A DNA stretch of 48,451 bases. Source: DAOTZR01 sp034432595. Lineage in GTDB: Bacteria > Chloroflexota > Anaerolineae > B4-G1 > SLSP01. The translations under genes were made by a program, and so were the position numbers. This document shows, in pieces, positions 1 through 8,146 of the stretch (position 1 is the stretch's first letter; each line of letters begins with the position of its first letter). Location of the stretch: the NCBI GenBank assembly GCA_034432595.1, contig DAOUBT010000065.1, positions 1 to 48,451 on the forward strand. The letters are read 5' to 3'. The notes below the pieces were generated by a model, which did no database searches, had not been told where the DNA came from, and worked only from the letters and a program-made list of their open reading frames with translations.

Positions 1-380
1 GCATCCCATGTGCCGTCGCTCAACCCCACTTCATCCAGCGCCACGTCCTGCCCACGCCACCACAGATGATAGGCCGCAGGCGTCGTCAGCGACACCCCCG
101 CCGCAATCAGGCTCTCCCGCGTCAGCCGGTACAGACCATCCTGCACCACCCCGATACGCCACGCTTCCTCCGGTATCGCCCACGGCGTCGCGGCGTTCAG
201 GACGCCGCCCTGCGGATAAGTTTGCGCTGCTCCATGAGAGAGAACCCAACGCTGCACGGGAAGCATGGAAGAGGCGTCCGTTGTGCCTGACCCAACCGCC
301 GCAAAAACGCCATAACTTCCCACACCCAACAGAGCAGCAACCATAAAAGCGATAACCCATTGAAACCAGAACCGTCTCAC
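1..380 (-). CDS. N-terminal part of an exported C25-peptidase-like protein, cut by the window edge
   Basis: Reading from a GTG at 380 down to base 1 there is no stop, giving at least 126 residues. A strong ribosome site (GGGGAGGT) lies 5-6 bases before the GTG. The first ~30 residues form a signal peptide (RRFWFQW followed by a hydrophobic stretch). After it comes a segment reading WRIGVVQDGLYRLT...L..AGV...AAYHLWWRGQDV, which resembles the propeptide-like domain found before gingipain-type (C25) catalytic domains. The C25 peptidase at 5188-7212 carries a diverged version of the same segment (G.ARL..DALRALGF...LRLSWRG). The catalytic part would lie outside the window, so the peptidase assignment is inference; the gene itself is well supported by signal peptide, ribosome site and promoter. 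Confidence 0.72.
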   Translation of the reverse strand, partial: MRRFWFQWVIAFMVAALLGVGSYGVFAAVGSGTTDASSMLPVQRWVLSHGAAQTYPQGGVLNAATPWAIPEEAWRIGVVQDGLYRLTRESLIAAGVSLTTPAAYHLWWRGQDVALDEVGLSDGTWD

Positions 381-495
381 AGAACACCTCCCCAAAACGA
401 AAGAACCGCACAAGCCAGAAGCAACTCTGGGATAGTCGAGAAGAAGAGCGTAGATGAGGCGGTGACGAGCAGACCGTAACCTTTACCTTATCCCT

Positions 496-523
496 ATTGT
501 AGTCCAGAGGTGAAGCCTGTCAA
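496..523 (-). promoter_or_regulatory. Sigma-70-type promoter for the left-edge gene
   Basis: On the minus strand a perfect TTGACA (523-518) is followed by a 16-bp spacer and TACAAT (501-496). Transcription would start near 489 and leave a leader of about 110 bases before the GTG at 380. It lies just downstream of the terminator of the preceding minus-strand gene, so the left-edge gene appears to be its own transcription unit. Confidence 0.65.
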
Positions 524-534
524 AACCACCCAAT

Positions 535-564
535 AAAAAACGGGCGGGAGTGACCTCCCGCCCG
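535..564 (-). terminator. Rho-independent terminator of the secreted protein gene
   Basis: A perfect 10-bp stem (CGGGCGGGAG / CTCCCGCCCG, 541-550 with 555-564) has a 4-base loop. On the minus strand it is followed by six T (540-535). It sits 16 bases past the stop of the gene at 580-1224. Confidence 0.9.
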
Positions 565-579
565 CGCAGCATACCGCCC

Positions 580-1224
580 TTACGCGCGGCGGCGTAGAAC
601 CACCACACTCACGCCCAGCACGGCAGTGACTAAAACGAGACCCAGAGGTAAAGCGGCGTGGGCTGTCGTGCCCTTCAAGCTAACCGCACTTGGACCCAAA
701 ATCGAGAAGGGAGCTTCGGCAAACTCCATCCCACCCGGCGTCGGCTCCTCGGGGAAGAAGACCAGTTTATAGTTACCCTTGTAACTGGGATCATTTGGCA
801 TAGTGAGAGTAAAAGAGCCCGAATATGTCTTATCACCCGTCGGTAAACCGGTCCCTTTGTAAAGATAACCGGTTAAGGCAGTATAGCCAGGGCAAGTAGG
901 CTCAACACCGCCTTGAGTTGTTTTGTAAAAAGTGGCATCAACAAAACTAAAGCCAGACTTATATTTTAGCACAATAGAATTGGGAATAGAGACGATCGGA
1001 TCAGCAAGAGTATCGGAGATGTACAAACAAAAATAGGTAGTTCCATCTGCACTGGTCAAATTCGCATTGATATATACTGTGCCACTATAGCCGACCCGAA
1101 TCGAATCTGGCGTAATCGTAAAGCTATTCACGCCCTCAATTCCCCCGTTGGCCAAAGCACTGCCGGCAAAAGCCAACACCAGGGCCAACACCAAAACTAC
1201 CGACAACCAACGCATCGTTTTCAT
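580..1224 (-). CDS. Secreted protein with C-terminal membrane anchor, function unknown
   Basis: The product has 214 residues. Its start at 1224 is chosen because AGGAGGTTGAGC directly precedes the ATG and a clean signal peptide follows (MKTMRWLSVVLVLALVLAFAGSALA). The middle ~150 residues are a predicted beta-rich extracellular region with two well-separated cysteines (FCLYIS and TCPGY) that could form a disulfide. The last ~25 residues are one hydrophobic segment ending in RRRA, so the mature protein should be anchored by its tail and face outward. No LPXTG or known sorting motif is visible and I do not recognise the family. It is followed by its own terminator. Base composition is lower in GC than in neighbouring genes. 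It may be a surface or adhesion-type protein, but that is a guess. Confidence 0.8.
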   Translation of the reverse strand: MKTMRWLSVVLVLALVLAFAGSALANGGIEGVNSFTITPDSIRVGYSGTVYINANLTSADGTTYFCLYISDTLADPIVSIPNSIVLKYKSGFSFVDATFYKTTQGGVEPTCPGYTALTGYLYKGTGLPTGDKTYSGSFTLTMPNDPSYKGNYKLVFFPEEPTPGGMEFAEAPFSILGPSAVSLKGTTAHAALPLGLVLVTAVLGVSVVVLRRRA

Positions 1225-1303
1225 GCTCAACCTCCTGTTGTTGAAATTTGAGTTAAAAAAGTAACCACTTCGCACTCGAAAACCCCAGTCTTTCCGCGTC
1301 CTT

Positions 1304-1319
1304 TACATCACCTCCTTTC
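1304..1319 (-). promoter_or_regulatory. Extended anti-SD match with a start-stop minimal ORF in the 5' leader
   Basis: About 85 bases upstream of the ATG of the 580-1224 gene, the leader contains GAAAGGAGGTGAT (minus strand, 1319-1307). All 13 bases are complementary to the conserved 3' end of 16S rRNA. It runs directly into ATG TAA, a start codon followed at once by a stop. The real gene has its own ribosome site further down. This may act as a ribosome standby or leader-translation device; the function is inference. Confidence 0.4.
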
Positions 1320-1397
1320 CCTCTTCTCTATCTTATTAGTCGCAATGATGGCCCAAAAAGTTCAAAATTGGTGGGACGAATTTTGCGCAGAATGGGC

Positions 1398-1403
1398 TAT
1401 AAT
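1398..1403 (+). promoter_or_regulatory. -10 box for the M28 peptidase gene
   Basis: A perfect TATAAT lies in an AT-rich stretch about 55 bases before the ATG at 1460. No good -35 box is seen at 16-18 bp spacing, so the call rests on the -10 box and its position. Confidence 0.4.
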
Positions 1404-1459
1404 TAAAAATACCTTATCGTTCATCCAGAACAATACCGTTGGAATGTCCGGGGGTGTCC

Positions 1460-3889
1460 ATGAAGACCGTGTTACGCACGCTGCTGGGATGCTGGCTCGC
1501 CCTCGCTCTACTCTGGCCAGGATCCGGGTGGAGCGCGCCGCAACACGCCACCAGCGGACGCATCCCCACGGCGCCGCCTCACGACCCTTATGTGGCGGCC
1601 CTCATCCAACAGGTGCGGGCGGAACGTCTCGCGGATTACATCGCTGAATTGAGCGGCGAACGCACTATCCATGTGGGCGGTCAGAATGTCACCCTTGCGA
1701 CGCGCTACACCTACAGCGGAGACCCCATCGCACAGGCAACGCAGTACCTCTACGAACGGATGGAAGCTATCGGCTATACCGTCTCTTATCACCCTTACCG
1801 CTATAACGGCTACGCCCTGCGCAATGTGGTGGCCGAAAAGCGCGGACTGCTCCGCCCCAACGAAGTGTACTTACTCACCGCTCACGTAGACGACCGCGCC
1901 GCCACCTGGCCCCACAATCCCGCACCGGGCGCGGATGATAACGCCAGCGGCACGGCGGCACTGCTCACGCTCGCCGAGGTACTCGCGCCCCTTTCATTCG
2001 AGGCGACGGTACGTTTTGTCTTCTTCACCGGCGAGGAGCAGGGCAAACGAGGCAGCAGTGCCTACGTCGCCGACGTGTACGCCGCCCACGAGGTCATCGC
2101 CGGCGTCTATAACCTGGACATGATTGCCTGGGATAGCACGGGAGAACCGGATTTCGATATCCACACCCTCTCCACCACTACCCCTAACGATAGTCAGGCT
2201 CTGGCCGACCTGCTGGTGTACGTCATTGGGCTGTACGCGCTGCCGCTCAAGCCGCAAATTTACCGTTCGGGCACCGATTTTTCCGATCATTACAGCTTCT
2301 GGCGTTACGGCTACCCGGCAGTGTTCGTAATTGAGGACTGGTACAATGCTTCCGGCGGCCCCTATGCGCCGCGCGACTGGAACCCCAATTACCACACGAA
2401 AAACGACCGCCTCAGCACGCTCAACCTTGACTATGCACAGGCCATCGCCCGCGCCGCCATGGCGGCCTTCCTGCACCTGGCGCGTCCACTGCGCACCCTG
2501 CAGGGACAGGTGCGCGCGCCTGATGGAACGCCTCTCGCCGCCACGGTGTACCTCAGCGGCTCCGGCGTGACCACGCAGACGGTCACCACGGACGGACGTT
2601 ACCGCTTGATCCTCCCCGCCGCCACGTACACCCTGACGGTCAGCGCGCCATATTACGAGACCTTCACACAGAGCGTCAATTTGAACGACCTCAGCCCTAA
2701 AACGCTGGATATCACCCTCACCCCCTGGCCGAGTTATCGCCTCATCGGCAGCCTGAGCGACGCCGTCAATACCCTGCCGCTCAGTGGGACCCTGAGTGTG
2801 GACGGCGGCGCGCCGCAGCCCGTAGCGGCGCGCTTCAGCCTGACCCTGCGACGCGGCGAGCACACCCTTACCGTGCGCGTCCCCTATCACTACCCACAGA
2901 CGCGCGCCATAAACCTGACGGCGGCACAAGAGCTTACCTTTGCGCTCACCCCTACACCTTGCCTGTTGCTGGTGGATGATGACGACGGCAACAGCGCCGA
3001 ACAGGCTTATCTGCAGGCCCTCAACGCCCTGGGGTATCCGTATGGGCTGTGGACGGTAGCTCACGGTAGCGCCGGGCCAGACGCGACCACCCTGGCGCTC
3101 TATCACGGCGTGATATGGGTGACGGGCAGCGCCGCCGCTCCGCTTCAGACACCCGATCTCACCGCACTCCGCACGTACCTGGAAGGCGGCGGACGTTTAC
3201 TCTTGAGTGGCGCTCGCGTCACCACCGGAGCCTGGGATGAAGCCCTGTTTCACACACGCGCGCTGGGCAGCGAGGAAGAAACCTCTATCGTTATGGGAGA
3301 TGCCTTCCTCTCCCCCATCACGCTGACAATGGAAGCCCCAACCGTCGCAGAGAAGATCGCACCGCGTGAAGGGGCCATGAGCATTGCCCACTATCCATCC
3401 GGCGCTGATGCCGCCACAGCCTACAAGGATGCCCATGGCGGAAGCGTGGTCGTGGGATTTGAACTTGAACACGCGCGCGATACCGCCACACGGGACACGG
3501 CGCTGGCCCTGATGGTGAATTATCTCGCCCCCTGTCCGCCTTACGCGATGGAGATCGCCGCGCCGGACGTGGCGTTCGGCACGCCCGCTGTGCCCATCGT
3601 GCAGCCCTTGACGGTGGTGAACCGGGGCTACCGCACCGACCGCTACAGCGCCACGTTAACCTCCGCCCCATGGCCGGTGCACCTTTCGGCCACGCAAAGC
3701 CCAGACCTGAGCGAACACGAAGCCTGGCATCCGCTGCTCCAGGCCACCTTACCCCTCACCAGCACGCCGGGAAGCAGCGCACAGGTCACGATAACCCTGC
3801 ATTCCCACCTCGCGCCGGAGCTGGTGCAGACTCGCACCCTCCGCATCGTTCACGCCTGGCAGCTCTATCTTCCCACCATCATCCGATAG
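1460..3889 (+). CDS. Exported multidomain M28 zinc aminopeptidase
   Basis: The product has 809 residues. A signal peptide spans ~1-26. The M28 domain (~60-325) keeps the co-catalytic zinc ligands: His142 (AHVDD), Asp160 (GADDNASG), the Glu192/Glu193 pair (TGEEQGKRGS), Asp220 (YNLDMIAWD) and His312 (YHTKND). It should remove amino acids from peptides outside the cell. After it come one or two carboxypeptidase-regulatory-like beta domains (~330-480; QGQVRAPDGTPLAATV) and a glutamine-amidotransferase-like fold (LLVDDDDGNSAEQAY...GGGRLLLSGARV, ~500-690). A beta domain closes the chain. ATG 1460 is preferred over a possible GTG two codons earlier because GGGGGTG lies before it. Substrate preference cannot be read from the sequence. 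Confidence 0.87.
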   Translation: MKTVLRTLLGCWLALALLWPGSGWSAPQHATSGRIPTAPPHDPYVAALIQQVRAERLADYIAELSGERTIHVGGQNVTLATRYTYSGDPIAQATQYLYERMEAIGYTVSYHPYRYNGYALRNVVAEKRGLLRPNEVYLLTAHVDDRAATWPHNPAPGADDNASGTAALLTLAEVLAPLSFEATVRFVFFTGEEQGKRGSSAYVADVYAAHEVIAGVYNLDMIAWDSTGEPDFDIHTLSTTTPNDSQALADLLVYVIGLYALPLKPQIYRSGTDFSDHYSFWRYGYPAVFVIEDWYNASGGPYAPRDWNPNYHTKNDRLSTLNLDYAQAIARAAMAAFLHLARPLRTLQGQVRAPDGTPLAATVYLSGSGVTTQTVTTDGRYRLILPAATYTLTVSAPYYETFTQSVNLNDLSPKTLDITLTPWPSYRLIGSLSDAVNTLPLSGTLSVDGGAPQPVAARFSLTLRRGEHTLTVRVPYHYPQTRAINLTAAQELTFALTPTPCLLLVDDDDGNSAEQAYLQALNALGYPYGLWTVAHGSAGPDATTLALYHGVIWVTGSAAAPLQTPDLTALRTYLEGGGRLLLSGARVTTGAWDEALFHTRALGSEEETSIVMGDAFLSPITLTMEAPTVAEKIAPREGAMSIAHYPSGADAATAYKDAHGGSVVVGFELEHARDTATRDTALALMVNYLAPCPPYAMEIAAPDVAFGTPAVPIVQPLTVVNRGYRTDRYSATLTSAPWPVHLSATQSPDLSEHEAWHPLLQATLPLTSTPGSSAQVTITLHSHLAPELVQTRTLRIVHAWQLYLPTIIR

Positions 3890-3915
3890 TTCTTCCAGTT
3901 CCCAGCTTCCACCCA

Positions 3916-3944
3916 TAGACACCCCCCGACAATAATGCTATAAT
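3916..3944 (+). promoter_or_regulatory. Promoter for a probable leaderless mRNA
   Basis: TAGACA (3916-3921), a 17-bp spacer and TATAAT (3939-3944) form a near-consensus promoter. The -10 box ends 7 bases before the ATG at 3952. Transcription would therefore begin at or next to the start codon, and no ribosome site (only a run of C) separates them. Confidence 0.65.
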
Positions 3945-3951
3945 ACCCCCC

Positions 3952-5178
3952 ATGGACAACCTGGAACTGACCTGGATTGCATTGGCCGAAACCTGGAACG
4001 GCCCTTTGGAGGTAAGCGTGCAAGGGAACAGCATGGAACCGACCCTCATCGCTGGTGACCGCGTCACCATCGAACCCGCTACCGTGGCAGAACTTCGTCA
4101 CGGTGACATCGTCCTCATGCGCGATGGCGCGCGCGGCGTGCTGCACCGCTATTGCGGACGCGATGCCGCAGGCCATCTGCTCACCCGCGGCGACAACCGA
4201 CGTTATGACGATACTCCCTGGCCGCCCACCGCCCTGGTGGGACGCGCCACACGCTGGCAACGCGCCGGACGCCTCTACCATGCCGACGCGCCAGCCCAGC
4301 GCCGTGCGGCCCGCTATCACCTCTTCCTCGGCCAACTCTGGCGTCACCTGCGGCGGATGCGCGCCCTGCTCCCCATCCTCCTCGCGCTGCTGCTGACCGG
4401 CAGCGTCCTTGCCGCCGTGACCATCACCCAATTCACCGCCACCTATCAAAATGGCCGGGTCCACCTCTACTGGGAGACCGCCAGCGAAGTGGACCTCATT
4501 GGCTTCTACGTCCAACGCGCCGTAGATACGCCCGTCAACTACACCCGCATCACCGAAGACATCATCCCCGCCGAAGGCAGCATCGTCGGCGCGCCCTACA
4601 GCTTCGACGACACCGCCATTCAACCGGGGCGCACCTACTACTACCTGCTCGAAGCGGAAGACACCATGGGCAACGTGGAAGCCCACGGACCGGTGACCAT
4701 CACCATCCCCGGCCCCACGCTGACGCCCACACCGGGCCCGTCGCCCACCCCAACGCGCACGCCCACGCCCGGCCCTTCACCGACACCCACCCGCACTCCC
4801 ATCCCGCTCGCTTCACCCACGCCTGTCGCCACGGCCACCCCGCGTCCTGCCGCCACGGCCACCCCGCGCCCTGCCGCGACGGCCACGCGCACATCCACGC
4901 CCGTCCCCGGCGTCACACCTGCGGCCACGTCAGTCGTGGTGGCGAGTGTCACCCCTGCGCCCACGGTCACACCCGTGCCGGCAACCGACGTGCCCACCCC
5001 AGCGCAGCCCACCACCACCGTTGATGCCGGGAGCCCAACGTCTGGGCCGACTCCCACGCGCATCCCCATCACCCCTATGCCCACCCCCAACTCCACCGGC
5101 AGCAGCCTCATCGTCGCTGTTCTGGTGCTGCTCCTGCTGTTGGGCGGGGCGTTCTGGTGGTGGCGGCGGCGTTTATAG
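3952..5178 (+). CDS. S26 signal-peptidase-like domain fused to an FnIII-like ectodomain and Pro/Thr stalk
   Basis: The product has 408 residues. Residues ~18-105 look like an S26 peptidase of the Ser/His (ER/archaeal) type: GNSMEPTL with Ser27, GDRV, GDIV, VLHRY with His65 where bacterial enzymes have Lys, and TRGDNRRYDD. There is no membrane segment before this domain. A basic stretch (RRHLRRMR) and one transmembrane helix (~137-158) follow. Then comes an FnIII-like domain (VHLYWETASEVDLIGFYV...GRTYYYLLEAEDTMG, ~160-250), a ~130-residue Pro/Thr stalk, and a second helix ending WWWRRRL. By the positive-inside rule the peptidase-like domain is cytoplasmic and the FnIII/stalk part lies outside. 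It could be an S24/S26 regulator or a non-canonical signal peptidase. It is transcribed just ahead of the C25 peptidase (9-bp gap). Confidence 0.75.
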   Translation: MDNLELTWIALAETWNGPLEVSVQGNSMEPTLIAGDRVTIEPATVAELRHGDIVLMRDGARGVLHRYCGRDAAGHLLTRGDNRRYDDTPWPPTALVGRATRWQRAGRLYHADAPAQRRAARYHLFLGQLWRHLRRMRALLPILLALLLTGSVLAAVTITQFTATYQNGRVHLYWETASEVDLIGFYVQRAVDTPVNYTRITEDIIPAEGSIVGAPYSFDDTAIQPGRTYYYLLEAEDTMGNVEAHGPVTITIPGPTLTPTPGPSPTPTRTPTPGPSPTPTRTPIPLASPTPVATATPRPAATATPRPAATATRTSTPVPGVTPAATSVVVASVTPAPTVTPVPATDVPTPAQPTTTVDAGSPTSGPTPTRIPITPMPTPNSTGSSLIVAVLVLLLLLGGAFWWWRRRL

Positions 5179-5187
5179 GGGGTGATG

Positions 5188-7212
5188 ATGAGGATACCGT
5201 CTCGCCTGCGCCCTTTCGTCTGGCTGGCGGCGCTTGCCCTTGCTGCCGCTCTGATCGGACCGCGCCTCCTGCCGTTGTTGGCACCGCCCCCATCCACCCC
5301 CGCCGTGCTTGAGGAGAGCACCGGCTTCCTGGACTTTGCCGCATCCGGCCCGGCGCGTTTGGATGCGGACGCGCTGCGCGCTTTGGGCTTCGACCCGAAA
5401 GCCGACACCGCCCCGACGTTGCGCCTTTCGTGGCGCGGTACCCCTATCCCCTTGTTGCCCTGGCGCACCGCGCAGGGATGGAACGTGCTTTTTTACGTCC
5501 CGGAAGGCGCCACGCGCTTTTCCCCCTTCGCCACCCTGCGTTGGGAGCGGGATGGCGCTTCATCGCCCATGATGACCCGCATCCCGGCGGCTGCTGATGC
5601 GCCCGCCGCCGAGACAGCCTGGCGCACCCTGCACATCGAAGAGGACACGCGCTATCTGCCGCAAGCCACCGCCGACGTGCCCTGGTTCTGGCAATCCCTG
5701 TACGCGCCCAACGCCTTTACGCCCGATCTTGCGCTTAGCGATTGGACACCCGGCCCCATGACCGTGACCGTGCGTCTGTGGAGCCATTCCTCGGCAGCCG
5801 GGGTCAATCCCGACCATATCGCACGCCTCTATTGGGGCGACACCCTCATTCAGGAATGGAGCTGGGACGGCACGGGGATGCAGACCCTTACCGCGGCCTG
5901 GACCCCTTCTGCGCAGGCGACCCTGCGCTTTGAGACGCCCGCCATCCCCGGCATTACCCCTGTGGTATGGCTCGATGCGCTTGACGTGACCTACACCGCG
6001 CGGGTGCGTGCCGGCAGCACCCTCTGGCAGGCTCAAACGGAGGCGCTGCGCGTCGCCGATGCCACGCCGGAAAGTCTGGCCTGGGAGCTAAGCGATCCCC
6101 TCGCCCCCGTGCTCCTCAATCCCTGGAACCCGCAGGCGCTGCGCGTGGAGCCGGGACAGCGCTATTGGTTCGGCGTCCCGGAGCAGGTGCCCGGCCCCGT
6201 GGCCTGGCGCGCGGCGCAGCCCTTGCCCGCGCTGGCACCGGATACCACCTACCTGGTTATCGCGCCGGAGGCGTTCCATGCGGCGTTGACGCCGCTGCTG
6301 GAAGCGCGCCGCGCCGAGGGCTTGAGCGTGGCGCTCGTCACCCCACAGGCCGCCTACGATGCTTATGGGGATGGACAGCCCGACCCACAAGCCCTGCGCG
6401 CCCTCATCCGCAGCCTGCCGCACCTGCGCTATGGCTTGCTGGTGGGGGATGGCAGTGCAGCGGTGGATGGTTACGCGGGCGCGGCGGGCGCGCTGCGCGT
6501 CCCGACCCCTTATGTCCGCACCTTCTACGTGGGCGAGACCCCCGCCGATGGCTGGCTCGGCATGGACGATACAGGACAGGCGCGCGTGGCGATTGGGCGT
6601 TTCCCGGCCCAAACGCCTGAGGATGTGGCGGCTATGGTCGCCAAGACCCTGGCCTGGGAGCAGGGAGGCGGTGCACAACAGGCCGTGCTGCTCAGTGACG
6701 CGGAGGGGGAGTTTGCGGATTTTATCAGCACGCTGCAGCCCTTGCTCCCCGCATCCGACGCGCGGCGCGTGGACGCCGGTGAGCCGGATGCCCGCACGCG
6801 ACTGCTGGACATGTTGGGCGCGGCCCGAACCTGGGTCACGTATTGCGGACATGGTAGCCTCACGCAACTTTCCAAAAGCGAGCTTCTCACGTTCGAAGAT
6901 ACCTGGACTCAGCCCGCCTTTTTCGTCTCGTGGACGTGCCTTTCGGCGTATTTCATCCATCCGCAGCAGGAAGGACTGGGCGAAATCTGGATGCGTCAGC
7001 CGCGGGGCGGTGTGGTTGCCTTCTTGGGTCCGACGGGGGAGACGACCAGCGGTGAGCAATCTCCTTATGCGCAGGCGTTTTACCGGGCGCTGGCCACGCA
7101 GACGCGCGTGGGTGATGCCTGGCTCGAAGCCCTACAGCAGGGCCTGAGCGGGGACGATGCGCGCTGGAGTTTTATCCTGCTGGGCGATCCGGCCCTGCGC
7201 GTGCGTCCGTGA
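5188..7212 (+). CDS. Exported gingipain-like cysteine peptidase (family C25)
   Basis: The product has 674 residues. A signal peptide or anchor lies at ~1-30 (RPFVWLAALALAAALIG). A propeptide-like region follows, then a beta domain and the C25 catalytic fold from ~350 (YLVIAPEAFHAALTPLLEARRAEG). The catalytic dyad is visible as His555 in TYCGHGS and Cys584 in VSWTC; the segment RVAIGRFPAQTPEDV is also typical of the family. These enzymes cleave proteins outside the cell. No C-terminal sorting domain is present; the chain ends soon after LLGDPALRV. Three start codons lie close together (GTG 5182, ATG 5185, ATG 5188); 5188 has the best spacing from AGGGGG. It lies 9 bp after the S26 fusion gene and 8 bp before the aconitase-X small subunit, so the three probably share a transcript. 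Confidence 0.82.
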   Translation: MRIPSRLRPFVWLAALALAAALIGPRLLPLLAPPPSTPAVLEESTGFLDFAASGPARLDADALRALGFDPKADTAPTLRLSWRGTPIPLLPWRTAQGWNVLFYVPEGATRFSPFATLRWERDGASSPMMTRIPAAADAPAAETAWRTLHIEEDTRYLPQATADVPWFWQSLYAPNAFTPDLALSDWTPGPMTVTVRLWSHSSAAGVNPDHIARLYWGDTLIQEWSWDGTGMQTLTAAWTPSAQATLRFETPAIPGITPVVWLDALDVTYTARVRAGSTLWQAQTEALRVADATPESLAWELSDPLAPVLLNPWNPQALRVEPGQRYWFGVPEQVPGPVAWRAAQPLPALAPDTTYLVIAPEAFHAALTPLLEARRAEGLSVALVTPQAAYDAYGDGQPDPQALRALIRSLPHLRYGLLVGDGSAAVDGYAGAAGALRVPTPYVRTFYVGETPADGWLGMDDTGQARVAIGRFPAQTPEDVAAMVAKTLAWEQGGGAQQAVLLSDAEGEFADFISTLQPLLPASDARRVDAGEPDARTRLLDMLGAARTWVTYCGHGSLTQLSKSELLTFEDTWTQPAFFVSWTCLSAYFIHPQQEGLGEIWMRQPRGGVVAFLGPTGETTSGEQSPYAQAFYRALATQTRVGDAWLEALQQGLSGDDARWSFILLGDPALRVRP

Positions 7213-7220
7213 GGGCGGGA

Positions 7221-7622
7221 ATGGCGACCCAGATTTTGCGCGGACGTTGCATCAAGGCCGGGAAGGCGGCGGGCGTGGCGCTGGTTTCGCCGGAACCCAT
7301 CGGCTTTTTGGGCGGGGTGGACGCGGAGACAGGGGTGATCGTGGAGCAAGGGCATCCGCTGGAAGGCCAGTGCGTGGCCGGACGGGTGCTGGTGTTCCCA
7401 ACGGGGAAAGGCAGCACGGTCGGTTCGTATGTGTTGTATCAGCTCGCGGAAAACGGCCTGGCTCCGGCGGCAATGCTCAACGCGGAAAGTGAGCCGATTG
7501 TGGCCGTAGGTGCCATTATCAGCGCCATCCCGATGGTAGATCAGCTTCCTCTCGAAGCTTTCGCTACGGGGGATTGGGTTGAAGTGGAAGGCGAGGTCGT
7601 GAAGGTGGTCCGCGAGGAGTAA
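7221..7622 (+). CDS. Aconitase-X small (swivel) subunit, DUF126 family
   Basis: The product has 133 residues, matching the stand-alone small subunit of aconitase X. The conserved blocks are present: EPIGFLGGVDAETGVI, FPTGKGSTVGSYVLYQL and EPIVAVGAIISAIPMVD. Ser65 in GKGS is the expected active-site serine. With the large subunit it would form an Fe-S hydro-lyase; known members are archaeal phosphomevalonate 5-phosphate dehydratase and cis-3-hydroxyproline dehydratase. The large subunit is encoded at 8147-9376 on the opposite strand, facing this gene across a repeat array. Start ATG 7221 follows GAGGGCGGGA and fits the family N-terminus; a GTG at 7209 overlapping the upstream stop is the alternative. 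Confidence 0.88.
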   Translation: MATQILRGRCIKAGKAAGVALVSPEPIGFLGGVDAETGVIVEQGHPLEGQCVAGRVLVFPTGKGSTVGSYVLYQLAENGLAPAAMLNAESEPIVAVGAIISAIPMVDQLPLEAFATGDWVEVEGEVVKVVREE

Positions 7623-7635
7623 AAGCCTTTCGAAG

Positions 7636-8136
7636 GTACCGCCAGCCTCCGGCTGGCCGTAAAGCCCTTTCCACGTACCGCCAGCCTCAATGTATCGCCA
7701 GCCTCAATGTACCGCCAGCCTCCGGCTGGCCGTAAAGCCCTTTCCACGTACCGCCAACCTCTTTTGTGCCGCCAGCCTCCGGCTGGCCCAAGCCCTTTCC
7801 ACATACCGCCAACCTCTTTTGTACCGCCAGCCTCCGGCTGGCCCAAGCCCTTTCCACATACCGCCAGCCTCTTTTGTACCGCCAGCCTCCGGCTGGCCCA
7901 AGCCCTTTCCACATACCGCCAACCTCTTTCGTACCGCCAGCCTCCGGCTGGCCGTATAAACCTTTTCCACGTACCGCCAGCCTCAGGCTGGCCGTACAAG
8001 CCCTTTCCACGTACCGCCAGCCTCTTTTGTGCCGCCAGCCCCCGGCTGGCCGTATAAACCTTTTCCACGTACCGCCAGCCTCCGGCTGGCCGTACAAGCC
8101 CTTCGTCAATGTACCGCCGCCTCCGGCTGACCGTAC
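7636..8136. repeat. Palindromic repeat array (GCCAGCC-NNN-GGCTGGC core)
   Basis: About ten copies of a short hairpin core (GCCAGCC TCC GGCTGGC) are joined by linkers reading AAGCCCTTTCCACGTACC. Core-to-core spacing is mostly 55-56 bp where a degenerate half copy (GCCAACCTCTTTTGT) lies between, and 40-41 bp where it is missing. The array fills the whole space between the two convergent aconitase-X genes. It is the reverse complement of the family at 22920-23640: on the minus strand both read GCCAGCC.GAGGCTGG.GGTAC. The long open frames across it are a by-product of its composition. Confidence 0.9.
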
Positions 8137-8146
8137 AAGCCTCTGA

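Noticed and set aside
1994..3106. 370-residue antisense frame within the M28 peptidase
   Set aside because: It is a GC-rich shadow of a clearly real gene on the other strand, with no ribosome site or recognisable domain.
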